Shown: positions 31,290-42,464 of the stretch, piece after piece
Position numbering within the stretch: the stretch's first letter is position 1
How the letters are laid out: each line of letters begins with the position of its first letter
From: Lumbricus rubellus
Lineage: Eukaryota; Annelida; Clitellata; Crassiclitellata; Lumbricidae
DNA: 64,000 nt
Direction of reading: 5' to 3'
NCBI GenBank assembly: GCA_945859605.1
Contig: OX243816.1
Coordinates: forward strand, 32,016,771 to 32,080,770
Position numbers and translations under genes: made by a program
Notes under the pieces: generated by a model
Told to the model about the DNA's origin: nothing
Databases searched by the model: none
What the model saw: the letters and a program-made list of their open reading frames with translations, nothing else

Positions 31290-31965
31290 TATTATTAATA
31301 TAGAATATTTATAGTGGAATAGAATGTAATGGAATAGTATATAGAACACTCTGATGGAATAGAATACAGTGGTATATAATAGAATACTGTGGAATAGAAT
31401 AGAATATAGTGGAATAGAATACTTTGGAATAGAGTAGAATACAGTACAATATAATAGAATACTGCGGAATATAATAGAATACTGTGGAATAGAATTGAAT
31501 ACATTGGCATAGAATAGAATACAGTGGAATATAACAGAATACTGTGGAATAGAATAGAATACAGTGGAATAGAATAATTTTAAATATAATAGAATGCAGT
31601 GGAATAGAATAGAATACTGTGGAATAGAATACAGCACAATAGAATAGAATACTGTGGAATATAATAGAATACTGTGGACTAGAATAGAATACTTTGGAAT
31701 AGAATAGAGTATACAGTGGAATAGTATAGAATACTGTGGAATAGAATACAGTGCAATAGAATAGAATACTTTGGAATATTGTAGAATACTGTGGAACAGA
31801 ACTATAGAATACAGTGGCATAGAATAGAGTACAGTGGAATAGAATAGAATACAGTGAAATAGAATACAGTGGAATATATATAGAATACAGTGGAATAGAA
31901 TATGGAATACTGTGGAATAAAATACATATACTGAAATTGAATAGACTAAAGTAAACTATAAGCTG
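31290..31965. repeat. Satellite-like (GGAATAGAATAC) array in Zic intron 1
   Basis: About 670 bases of irregularly alternating units built from ggaatagaat, acagt and actgt. It resembles pentameric GGAAT-type satellites. The minus-strand frames rich in YSI and FHS are produced by it. Confidence 0.9.
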
Positions 31966-32224
31966 GAATGAATTGAACTGCATGAATTAGACTAAAGTCA
32001 TGCTTGCGTTTACATGTTTAGGCCCATATATAATAAAAAATTATAATAACATTTATATGAGACATTTCTTCTTTTTAAGTTTGTGCAGACCCCGTATAGA
32101 CGTGCACACTAAACATAATATCATATACAGCGATGTTTGTATTTTAAATGCTATATCTTTCCATCCATGGATGTATATATTCGCAGAGGCAGATATTAAA
32201 CGTCCAAAATGGTTCAACGATGCT

Positions 32225-32575
32225 TGTATTTTTCGAGACTGAAACCACTTCAAATTTTACAGGTTTAGAGGCAATTCATGCATATATCGTGTTCAAAAGC
32301 CAAATTTCACCAAAATATTTTTCAAACAGAACAAAAGTTATTCCACTTTTAGTGCTTCCATCCATTGTTTTTTGATTGTCTGGCAATATCAAGTTCATCT
32401 GATAACAATTATTTGATATGCTACTTTTAAAATATTTTAAAAAACTTTCTGTTGCGTTTTGCTTGTTTTTGGTTTGTTAAAAACAGTGGATGCATGGATT
32501 CACTAAAAGTGATTTAACTTTAGGCCTATAGTTCTGTTTAAGATGTTTTGGTGAAATTTGGGTACTTACGTATAC
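32225..32575. repeat. Diverged inverted-repeat element related to the 33247-34485 foldback
   Basis: The words ccaaatttcaccaaaatat, aacagaacaaaagttat and cacttttagtg (32299-32353) return in inverted order as cactaaaagtg, ttctgttt and ttttggtgaaatttggg (32502-32562). The same words form the arms of the larger element at 33247-34485. Ends are not defined. Confidence 0.6.
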
Positions 32576-32756
32576 AGATACAAGTGTATTAATATGGCAT
32601 AAATAAAAAATGTAAATAAAATTTGAAACATATTTAAGCTTACTCTAAGATTATATATAATTATATATCACATATAATGACCCACATATATAAAATATTA
32701 TATTTTCGAAAGCAGATAGACCGATATACATTATATTTATATATATATATATGCCA

Positions 32757-32758
32757 AA

Positions 32759-32811
<53 letters not shown>
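32757..32811. repeat. (TA)n microsatellite
   Basis: About 26 TA units in Zic intron 1. Confidence 0.95.
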
Positions 32812-32814
<3 letters not shown>

Positions 32815-34177
32815 GGGATGAATAGATGCCTGCCTGTAAACTTGCAGTGTAGACCTAAACGCCATCAATGAGTTTCCTACAATTCTATGCATCGCTTATG
32901 CATAAAAGCCTTTTAAATACTGGCGTGTACTATTGTGGGGCCTTCTGCAAGAACAGCTCCTGCCGTTTGTTATATGCGGAGTACATGCAGCCGACAGAGA
33001 GTGGGTCATTGCTTGGAGGGACCCATGGCATCATGCATGGAGGACGTGCGAATTGTAGACTCGGTTGAGCATGAAAGATTTTTGCACCGAGTGCACTCAT
33101 GCATGCAATTCATTTGTGAATGAACGAAATAACGATTGAATGAATATATTATTATGCACATGACGTTAATAGGTGGATAGGTATATTTAGCATATATATA
33201 TATAGCTACATGCATGCATGGTCCATATTAGGGTCCAGTATATATACTAGGGTGGGCCATAAAAAAAAGTAACCTCCTACGGATTTTTGCCCATATCTTG
33301 GCCAGAAGTAAGAATTTCGAAATGTAATTTTACAAGCTTATAGACAATTTATATTTACATATGATGGCCAGATTTCATCGAAATATTTCAAACAGAACAA
33401 AAGTTATATTACTTTTAGTTAGGTCTCCCACAGTTTTTTGACGATTCAAAAACCCGACGCAACAAAAAGTAACAAAAATCAATTCAATTATTATGGCCAA
33501 TATCTTGGCCAGAAGTAAGAATATCGAAGTGAAATTTTAAACGTGTAAAGACAATTCATATCTATACATAATGGCCAGATTTCCTCAAAATATTTCAAGT
33601 ACAACAAAAGTTATAGCACTTTTAGTGAGGCCCCCGGTTTTTTGACGATCCAAAGACGTAACGCAGCAAAAAGCAGCAAAAACACGATTTTATTAAGTCT
33701 CATCTCAAATAATTCTTATCAAACTATAGCCTTATATTGCCAGATGATCATTATTATTTCTATTTAAAAAAGAAGCAGGGTACCAGCGTAGCTGCACGTC
33801 ACTGAGAAGTCACTTAGCAAGATGACAATCAAATTGGTATATATAAGGAATCTGTCAGATTAATCAAGGGTCCATCAAGAACTTTGCAAAGAGACTCCAA
33901 AAAAGTTCTGGCATTGGTGGTGGGCACATTAAACACAAGTTGTGAAGCAGTTACCAAGTTAATTTGACAACAGTTATTTGAGATAAGACTTAATAAAATC
34001 ACGTTTTTGTTACTTTTTGTTGCGTTTCGTTTCTGAATCGTCAAAAAACGGTGTGTGGCCTCACTAAAAGTGATATAACTTGTGTTGTGTTTGAAATATT
34101 TTGATGAAATCTGGCCATCATGTGTATATATGAATTGCCTGTAGGACTATAAAATTTCATTTCGAAATTCTTACTTC

Positions 34178-34434
<257 letters not shown>

Positions 34435-34499
34435 CCAAGATATGGGCAAGAAACCTTAGGGGTTACTTTTTTATGGCCCACCCTGTACATGTATATGTA

Positions 34500-34973
34500 A
34501 TGTGCGTGTATAGTGTATACACAGGTGATTATTTACTAATGCATTTACACGGGACGGTATATATTTAAAGCATAATGGGTTGAAGGCCTCTGTTAAATTA
34601 ACAGAGTATATTGCTATGAGCAACTATTGCAGTTGGTCACGTACTTTGCTCCTCCTGCTCCTGCTCCTCCTGCTGCTCCTCCTTCTGCTGCTGCTCCTGC
34701 TGCCCATCCTCCTGCTCATCCTGTTGCTCCTCCTGCTCCTCCTTCTGTTCCTCTTGCATGCTGCTGCTCATCCTGTATACTGCTCATCCTGCTGCTCCTC
34801 CTACTTCTGCTCCTCCTCTTCCTCCTCTTTGCGTGAATGTTTGTCTGTTCCATGCATCTTGTATTCCTGTTTGTTTTATCTTCTCAGCCTGTCTGTATAC
34901 GTCTTGCCTGACTCATTGTTGTGTCGTGTCTCTCTGTACGTCTTGTCTGCTGCCTATAATTATATATATAAAT

Positions 34974-35039
<66 letters not shown>

Positions 35040-36017
35040 TATGCGCATCACTCGAAGGTTGAGAGGTTATTATTTCCGTCCGTCCATTCGTCCGTTTCCT
35101 AGAATTAGAGAGACGTCAATTTTGGTCAGAACAAGAGCAATACTTGCATGTATCAACCACGGACTCCATCTGTCTCTGCATGCCTCTCTGCCTCTGCCCC
35201 CGTCTGTCTCTCTTTGTGCCTGTGCCTGTGCCTCTGCCTATGTTTCTCCATCTGTATCTGTCTCTGTGCCTCTGACAATCCAAATCTGCCTCTGTACCTG
35301 TCTTTGTCTCTACCTCTGTCTCTCTATCCGTCTATCTCTGCCTCTGTCCGTCAGATGACACGTGATCTCTTTTCTTCCCCCCCTCTTCTAATCCTTCCTA
35401 CGATCGAGTACACCGGATGTTTGGATTAGCGATCCGTCGAAATGGGTCAATGGATTAAATTAATTTCCGAAGCAGATTAATTTCATCACTTCGTAGAACT
35501 TAATATCTTGCACTGGATCTCTGTCTGTCTGTCTGTCTGTCTGCCTGCCTGCCTGTCTTCTTTGTATCTCTCTCTCTGTCTTTGTCTTTGAGTATGTTCC
35601 TCTGTCTCTTTTTCTTTTTCTTTTCTCTTTCTGTTTTTTTTCTCTCTATACCCTCTTTCTCTCTCTGTATCTGTCTCAGTCTGCCTCAGTCTGCCTCAGA
35701 CTACCTCAGTCTATGTTTGTCTCTGTCTGTCTGTCTCTGTGTCTGTTTGTTCAGTTATTCATTCATTCATTCATTCATTCGGACATTTATATAGCGCTCC
35801 TTCAAGTAAAAAACTACTCAGAGGCGCTCCCGACTTCAGTTATATGCCTGTTTTGCTTGTTGTTTCATTGTCTGTCTATCTGCATGTGTCTCTGCTTGCA
35901 TGTGTAAGTAAATAAGCATTGGTAAAAGGATACAAATATGTTTGCATATAATATTATTTTTATATATTATATAGCCTATAATATAGGCATGCGGATATAC
36001 ATATATCTCTTCTTGTC
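34500..36017. repeat. Zic intron 1 with dense simple repeats
   Basis: Contains (CTG/CTC)n at about 34655-34825, (CA)n and (TA)n at 34974-35036, TCTG-rich tracts at 35170-35350 and 35520-35760, and (ATTC)n at 35755-35781. The last leads into an inverted LINE 3' end (atttatatagcgctccttca ... aggcgctccc, 35788-35835). No exon is seen. Confidence 0.8.
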
Positions 36018-37204
36018 ACTCATTCTCTGACTGTCTGTGTCTCTTTCTTTCTCTGTGTATGTGCATCAGTCTGCTTTTGCATGGAATCATTTGCTGTTTA
36101 TCGACAATGCATCATATCAAGGATTATCATAGTGCCCCTCCTTCTTTCTCCAAGCTTAGGACTGGCACTGTCAAAGTAAGAGCACTGGTGGAGTTTGGTC
36201 TCATTCTACCCCTCTCATTAAAATTGTATACTGTTGTCTCTCCGCGATGATGAAACTCACTTAGACCTACCTATACCTATAGTATAGTCCTCACACTTAA
36301 CAAGCTTAGACCTACATAAAAAACATGCGATATTAATTTTGTCAGCACAACTGCATTTTACATTGATTGTCTTTATAATTTGGATAAACAACGTGCATCC
36401 GTAGTTTATACACATGTATACTTATATATTATATAATGCTCGTCTGTGTTCCATTGTAGGCGAGAAGCCGTTTCGCTGTGAGTACCCAGGTTGTGATCGT
36501 CGCTTCGCCAACAGTTCCGATCGCAAGAAGCATTCGCACGTGCACACGAGCGACAAGCCGTACAACTGCAAGTACTACGGCTGCGACAAAAGCTACACCC
36601 ACCCGTCCTCCCTCCGCAAGCACATGAAGATCCACGGCAAGCTACCCTCACCATCGACCCCACCCCCTTCATCAGTGACCCCACGCGGGGTCACCGCCAC
36701 CCACGACTCGAGTTCAAAGGTCAACTCGAGCTTCGACGGCGCCTCAACGGACGATGACGTCACGATGACGTCGACGCGAACCGGTGGCGCCGCGGCGGAC
36801 AAGACGAGAACTAAAGCGTCAGAGTCGCATTCGCTGGATGGCGCCCTGAACGTCGTCGGCGTTGCGGCCGATCGCCTTTCGGTGCACACCTCTGCGACGG
36901 TGGCGCCATGCAGCGGTAGCAGCAGCAGCAATAACTTTCGCTACGGTCCAACGATACACCAGCAATACTCGTCGCACGGGGGCGCGTCGCGATCGTCACT
37001 TCCGGTCGTGTCTAACTTCCTGCATCAACATCAGATGGCCAACCTCAGCGAGTGGTACATCAGTCAGAGCGCCGCTGCCGCCGCCGCCGCTTCCGCCATT
37101 CCGACGCCACCTAGCGTCGAACATCAGCTGCAGATGAACGGACTCGGTCACCACAGCCGCCATGTTCCCAGCCTGCATCACGTCATCGCTCAGTACTAAC
37201 TATT
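36018..37204 (+). repeat. Left copy of a duplicated block containing Zic exon 2 (contig end)
   Basis: This block, from actcattctctgactg to the bases ctatt before the N run, is repeated after the gap at 37405-38872. The right copy begins with the same bases at the first position after the Ns. The left copy stops at the first position before them, while the right copy continues past ctatt. This is the pattern of two overlapping contigs joined without merging. Confidence 0.88.
36460..37199 (+). CDS. zic: Zic exon 2, copy A (fingers 4-5 and C-terminus)
   Basis: Begins after the acceptor ttccattgtag (36459). Its first two bases complete the Gly codon left by exon 1, so the frame is kept. Finger 4 is [20 protein letters not shown] with two following histidines. 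Finger 5 is [20 protein letters not shown] ending HMKIH, without the second intron that vertebrate Zic genes have here. The tail is Ser/Thr-rich, then has LSEWYI near a poly-Ala run, comparable to NEWYV near the vertebrate Zic C-terminus, and ends HHVIAQY at a TAA (37197-37199). Joined to exon 1 the protein is 571 residues. Compared with copy B it differs by in-frame indels only (one Ser fewer, three residues more after GAL, two Ala fewer, two Ser more). One of the two copies is probably an allele. Confidence 0.93.
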
Positions 37205-37404
37205 NNNNNNNNNNNNNNNNNNNNNNNNNNNNNNNNNNNNNNNNNNNNNNNNNNNNNNNNNNNNNNNNNNNNNNNNNNNNNNNNNNNNNNNNNNNNNNNN
37301 NNNNNNNNNNNNNNNNNNNNNNNNNNNNNNNNNNNNNNNNNNNNNNNNNNNNNNNNNNNNNNNNNNNNNNNNNNNNNNNNNNNNNNNNNNNNNNNNNNNN
37401 NNNN
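37205..37404. other. Assembly gap of 200 N inside Zic
   Basis: Exactly 200 undefined bases between the two copies of the Zic exon 2 block. It probably reflects an arbitrary join, not real missing sequence. Confidence 0.99.
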
Positions 37405-37681
37405 ACTCATTCTCTGACTGTCTGTGTCTCTTTCTTTCTCTGTGCATGTATGGGCCTCAGTCTGCTTTTGCATGGGATCATTTGCTGTTTATCGACAATG
37501 CATCATATCAAGGATTATCATAGTGTCCCTCCTTTTTTCTCCAAGCTTAGGACTGGCTCTGTCAACGTACGAGCACAGGCGGAGTTTGGTCTCATTCTGC
37601 ATGCAATGCATGCTATCTCTCTCATTAAATCTTATACTCTTGTCTCTCCGAGATAATAAAACTCACCTATAACTATACCTA

Positions 37682-37942
37682 CTGGTTTAGTTAGCTACAC
37701 CGGTAAGCGAGAGCGGCATACGTCTGTTGGTTGCAACGGACTGCGGTTCAAGCCCCGGGCTGGGAGAGGACATTCAGAGATTTAGATATCTCGGGCTAGG
37801 GGCGCAAGCTGCTGCGGAGCGACCTAGGGCAAGTTGCTTACCCATCATTGTCTGTGGGGAAGGCAACGGAAAACCACCTCACTCATCTCATCCCCAGGGG
37901 CGTAAAGCCCATGAACCTGCCTTCGGGCAGAGAACCATCATC
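37682..37942 (+). mobile_element. tRNA-derived SINE with 11-bp target duplication
   Basis: The word aactataccta occurs at 37671-37681 and 37943-37953. The homologous place in the left copy (about 36265-36285) has a single similar stretch, so these 261 bases are an insertion. Inside are a tRNA-like head with an A-box-like region (tagctacaccggtaagcg) and a B box ggttcaagccc (37745-37755). The body ends near agagaaccatcatc without a clear poly(A). Confidence 0.8.
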
Positions 37943-38131
37943 AACTATACCTATTATTATAGTATAGTTCTCACAAGTTTACACCAAAAACATGCGATAT
38001 TTATCAGCACAACGGCATTGTACATTGATTGTCTTTAGAATTCGGATAAACAACGTTCATCCGTAGTTTATACACAATTATACATGTATTATATTATGAA
38101 TACGCTAATGCTCGTCTGTGTTCCACTGTAG

Positions 38132-38865
38132 GTGAGAAGCCGTTTCGCTGTGAGTACCCAGGTTGCGATCGTCGCTTCGCCAACAGTTCCGACCGTAAGA
38201 AGCACTCGCACGTCCACACGAGCGACAAGCCGTACAACTGCAAGTACTACGGCTGCGACAAAAGCTACACGCACCCCTCCTCCCTCCGCAAGCACATGAA
38301 GATCCACGGCAAGCTACCCTCACCGTCGACCCCACCCCCTTCATCCTCGGTGACCCCACGCGGGGTCACCGCCACCCACGACTCGAGTTCAAAGGTCAAC
38401 TCGAGCTTCGACGGCGCCTCAACGGACGATGACGTCACGATGACGTCGACGCGAACCGGTGGCGCCGCGGCGGACAAGACGAGAACTAAGGCTTCAGAGT
38501 CGCATTCGCTAGATGGTGCTCTGGGCGTTGCGGCCGATCGCCTTTCGGTGCACACCTCTGCGACGGCGGCGGTGGCGCCATGCAGCGGCAGCAGCAATAA
38601 CTTTCGCTACGGTCCAACAATACACCAGCAATACTCGTCGCACGGGGGCGCGTCGCGATCGTCACTTCCGGTCGTGTCCAACTTCCTACATCAACACCAG
38701 ATGGCCAACCTCAGCGAGTGGTACATCAGTCAGAGCGCCGCTGCCGCCGCCGCCGCTTCCGCCATTCCGACGCCACCTAGCGTCGAACATCAGCTGCAGA
38801 TGAACGGACTCGGTCACCACAGCCGCCATGTTCCCAGCCTGCATCACGTGATCGCTCAGTACTAA
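38132..38865 (+). CDS. zic: Zic exon 2, copy B (fingers 4-5 and C-terminus)
   Basis: A second complete copy of the last Zic exon. The acceptor ttccactgtag ends at 38131, and the first codon is again completed to Gly (GGT here, GGC in copy A). The finger sequences are identical to copy A at protein level, and most base changes are silent or in-frame repeat-length changes in the Ser/Ala tail. With exon 1 the protein is 569 residues, stop TAA at 38863-38865. The sequence after it is continuous with the next intergenic region, so this copy belongs to the right-hand contig. A true tandem duplication giving mutually exclusive last exons is the alternative. Confidence 0.9.
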
Positions 38866-38872
38866 CTATTAT

Positions 38873-39434
38873 ATGACAGGAATGTATACTATACAGTATT
38901 GGAAACAGTGATGACATTGCCTATTGTGGCGGAACAATATTATTATACATGTAGGTCCGAAGGCATTGTGTTGTGACGATAAGATGTTGCATGCGTGAGT
39001 GAGGAGAAGGAGAGAGAGATGAGAGAATGAAGGAAGGAGGGAGGGAGGGAGGGAGGGAGGGAGGGAGGGAGGGAAGGAAGGAGGTAATGAGAGCATAAGA
39101 CCAGAAGATAAGAGAATGGATGAGAGAATAAGAAGAAATAAACGAGACGGCAGACAGACAGACAGACAGACGACACAGACAGATAGAAAGACAGACGACA
39201 CAGACAGACAGAGAGACGACACAGACAGATAGAGACACTTAGAGACAGACAGAGACAGAGCAACTTCTCCGACTGCATCGACCACACGTAATCGGTGCAT
39301 GAAGTATCAGTATAAATAGCCTACATATTAAGAGACTTCAGTTTGAACAGTTGCTCAGCTAATACAGACGAATCTCACTGATCTGCAAACATTTATTACT
39401 GTTATTAATCATAAAATTATTTTTTTATTATAAA

Positions 39435-39491
<57 letters not shown>

Positions 39492-40004
39492 CATTATTAT
39501 TATTATTACTACTACTACTACTACTACTACTATCATTTATTATTGGTAATACACCATCTCTTGAGTGCGTTATTTATGTTACTTCCAAAAGTTACGCTGT
39601 TTCACTGAATCCCGTAGGCCTATAGTCTAACCATCGTGATAGAAAATCCGTCTTCAAGCGACTCCACTGGCTTTTTTAAAGATTATTCTGCCACCTAGTG
39701 AACACTTTGGATGCAAAAATAATGAGAAAATTGTGAGTGTTTTTCTTAATCTTCCCATAATTATGCTTAGGGTCTGATGGTTCTGAGTTTCTGACCGTCT
39801 GGTTTTCGTAACAGATCTTGGTTGGGGGTTCCAGATTTAGCCTGCTGCCGACGGTTTGGACTTTCTTTGAGATTATTTTTTGGTCACAATCTCGCTGGAA
39901 AACAGCAACATCAACGGCAGAATAAACTGCTCTTTCTCGTCCATCAATTTAACCAATCGAAATGTGAAGTGTAGTCGTCGTCGTCGTCGTCGTCGTCGTC
40001 ATCG

Positions 40005-40065
<61 letters not shown>

Positions 40066-40670
40066 TACGACAATATATTTGGCGCCTTCACACATGCGGT
40101 TACATGGGCGCCTAGCAAACAGCTAACAGACGGGATAAGCCATTGTGTTTGTCGCCACCCAGCGAAAGTATGATCAGTTGATCACGCTGCCACCTAGTGA
40201 ACGCAAATGAACAATCTCGAATACCTTCGAATGCCGATAAAATTTAGTTTGCCTGATTACTAATTACTTTATTGGTGGCATATTATTAATATTGTTCAGC
40301 TGCAATGGTCAAAAGTCGAGTAGTCATTGGAGATCATTGGCCCGAAAGTCGGTCGGTATGCGGTCCAAAATGCAGACAACATGATTGTTAGGCTTACCAT
40401 AATTCAATCAGTTTACGTATCTGCTGATATGAATATGAATGAGGGCAAAAGGTCGACGAAAACATGTGTAGAGTGACCAAAGCAACCATGATGTCTTCAC
40501 TTAATATATGTAGGCCTATACAAATTATATATGTATGTATGTATATATAAATTATATATATATATATATATACATGTATATATAAGACCTAGTTAACTTA
40601 TCACCGATAGCCTTAGCAACATGTCAATCTTACTCACAAACATGCGCATACAATCGGCAAACTATGCGCG
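38873..40670. other. Intergenic sequence downstream of Zic with simple repeats
   Basis: Simple repeats: (GGGA)n 39030-39073, (CAGA)n 39150-39258, (ATT)n 39430-39535, (TCG)n then (TCA)n 39976-40066, and TA repeats 40528-40583. The 16-base word ctgccacctagtgaac occurs twice, near 39689 and 40188. No gene is recognised. The Zic 3' UTR presumably starts this stretch, but no poly(A) signal was pinned down. Confidence 0.6.
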
Positions 40671-40678
40671 AGCTACAT

Positions 40679-40915
40679 CAGGGGCGCAACCAGAAAATTT
40701 TCCTGGGGGGTGCTCAGATGGTGCGAAGTAGCGAGTGCCAAAGGAACTTGCTTGATTGTGTAATCTTAAAGACCGAATGACCCCTACCCCCCCCCCCCCC
40801 CCCCCCCCCCCCACGCACCAAAAAAACTCATCGGATTTGGAAAAATTGCGTGGGTCACCTTTTTAGCCTGGGGGGTGCTCAAGCACCCCCCAGCACCCCC
40901 CTAGTTGCGCCACTG
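40679..40915. mobile_element. hAT-like MITE, 237 bp
   Basis: The left end caggggcgcaaccag and right end ctagttgcgccactg are inverted repeats. The flanks agctacat at 40671-40678 and 40916-40923 are identical 8-base duplications. Subterminal ggggggtgctc/gagcacccccc words and a C-run (40788-40812) fill much of it. Confidence 0.88.
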
Positions 40916-40923
40916 AGCTACAT

Positions 40924-42454
40924 TATGGTACTTGTGCTTGTTGGTATACTTGTATAGTATACATATAGGCCTATGAGTAACGACAGAAGATTTAAGCTTA
41001 TTGGTAGGGATACTTTTGCAAACAGCAATTTTGCCTGCTTGACTTCCTGCTTGCATGTCTGTGTGTCTGCCTATCTATCTGTCTGGTAAAGCACATGCAA
41101 GCAGGCCTATCTACCTGCTAACTTGCCTGCCTGTCTGTCTGTGTGTCTGTCCGTTTGCGTGTCTGTCCGTCTGCCTGTCCGTCGGTCTGTCATTAATTTG
41201 ATGATTTATCCTAGCATTCCCAGACACAGTTGACAGAAGGATCTGATGAGCAATATAACAGTCTTTCATTGCGCTGTCTCTTCTTTCACCGAAAGCACTC
41301 CTCCATATCTTTTGATTTCAAGCATTATAACCGTCTCCGACCAACCTACATTTAACTCAACCCTTGACTCAGCTCCCTGGGAGAAAAAGAAGAAGGAGGT
41401 GGAGGAGAAGGGGGAGGAGCCATCGTACCGGAAGTCGTTTCTCATTGGCCACGACATCGCGTGGCAACAATGGCGCATGTGACGCGACGGCGAGGCAGTA
41501 AATACCACCGATACGGTACACACGCTACCTGAGTGGTTTTGGATCAACGCAGGACGATACAAACGCTGCGTACAGAGTACACATTAAGCTCTTCGTGTAC
41601 AAACGAAATGCGTACACTATTGCAAACGTTTGATCAAGTGCGCGATACTTAGCGATCAGTGAAATATTGTTGTTGCGTTTACCGGCGGAGCTAGAGCTGC
41701 CAAGTCTTTAATAATTCAATGGGAAATCTGTGCAATATATAGACACGCTCAGGTAAGCTGATGGCCACTCGGGCGTATGATTATTCTCGCTGTGTGTCTC
41801 GCTCAGTGAACCCTTTGTTGTGGGCGAGTAAGCAGTGGTAAGACAGTCGGGGTAAACACGCCGTACATGCGTGCTCGAGCAGAGCAAAAATATTAAATGG
41901 GACAGGAAACTTTGTTCCGTGAGATAATTATGTAATTAGGTCAGTGGAATTATGTCAGGTTATGCTAGGGTGAGTTGGCGATTCATGACAACGTTTCCTT
42001 AACCGTGGAAGGTTTTCCAGGTGAGTCGTACGTGATTTGGTAGGCCTACTAAACGGTTGTGAATGGAAGAAGGTAAAGTAATTACGACGTACTTGTTACA
42101 TCAGCAACTCTGTAATGTGTTGAGTCATTGGCGTAGTACTAGACCTACAGCGTAGATCTATAGTTGGTAGTCTTATCTACTGATCGAAGCTGTATACGAA
42201 AGCGTGGTCCAAATGTGGACAAATGAGATTCGCATTGTTTTGACGACAAACATCGCATGTACAAACTCTGAGAGGTATTTATGTTTATGGACATTTATAT
42301 ATCGCCTTACGATAACTTCACGAGGGCCCTTAACATAGCTTTCCTGTTGTAATCTAGAAGTGCGACTTAAAAATGACTTTTAATGTTTCATGGGATACAT
42401 GGTAGGCACTGGCAGTATGACGAATTGTAAAATGAAGACACATCAAGGCTGCGA
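40924..42454. other. Intergenic sequence, no gene recognised
   Basis: Contains TCTG-type repeats at 41050-41190. The frame at 41246-41482 has no family resemblance I can name. From about 41500 to 42050 the sequence is less repetitive and contains several potential GT donors, so an unrecognised 5' non-coding exon cannot be excluded. Confidence 0.45.
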
Positions 42455-42464
42455 CTGGCGATGG

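Noticed and set aside
31128..31983. Two minus-strand frames of about 225 codons rich in YSI and FHS
   Set aside because: Produced by the ggaatagaat satellite array in Zic intron 1.
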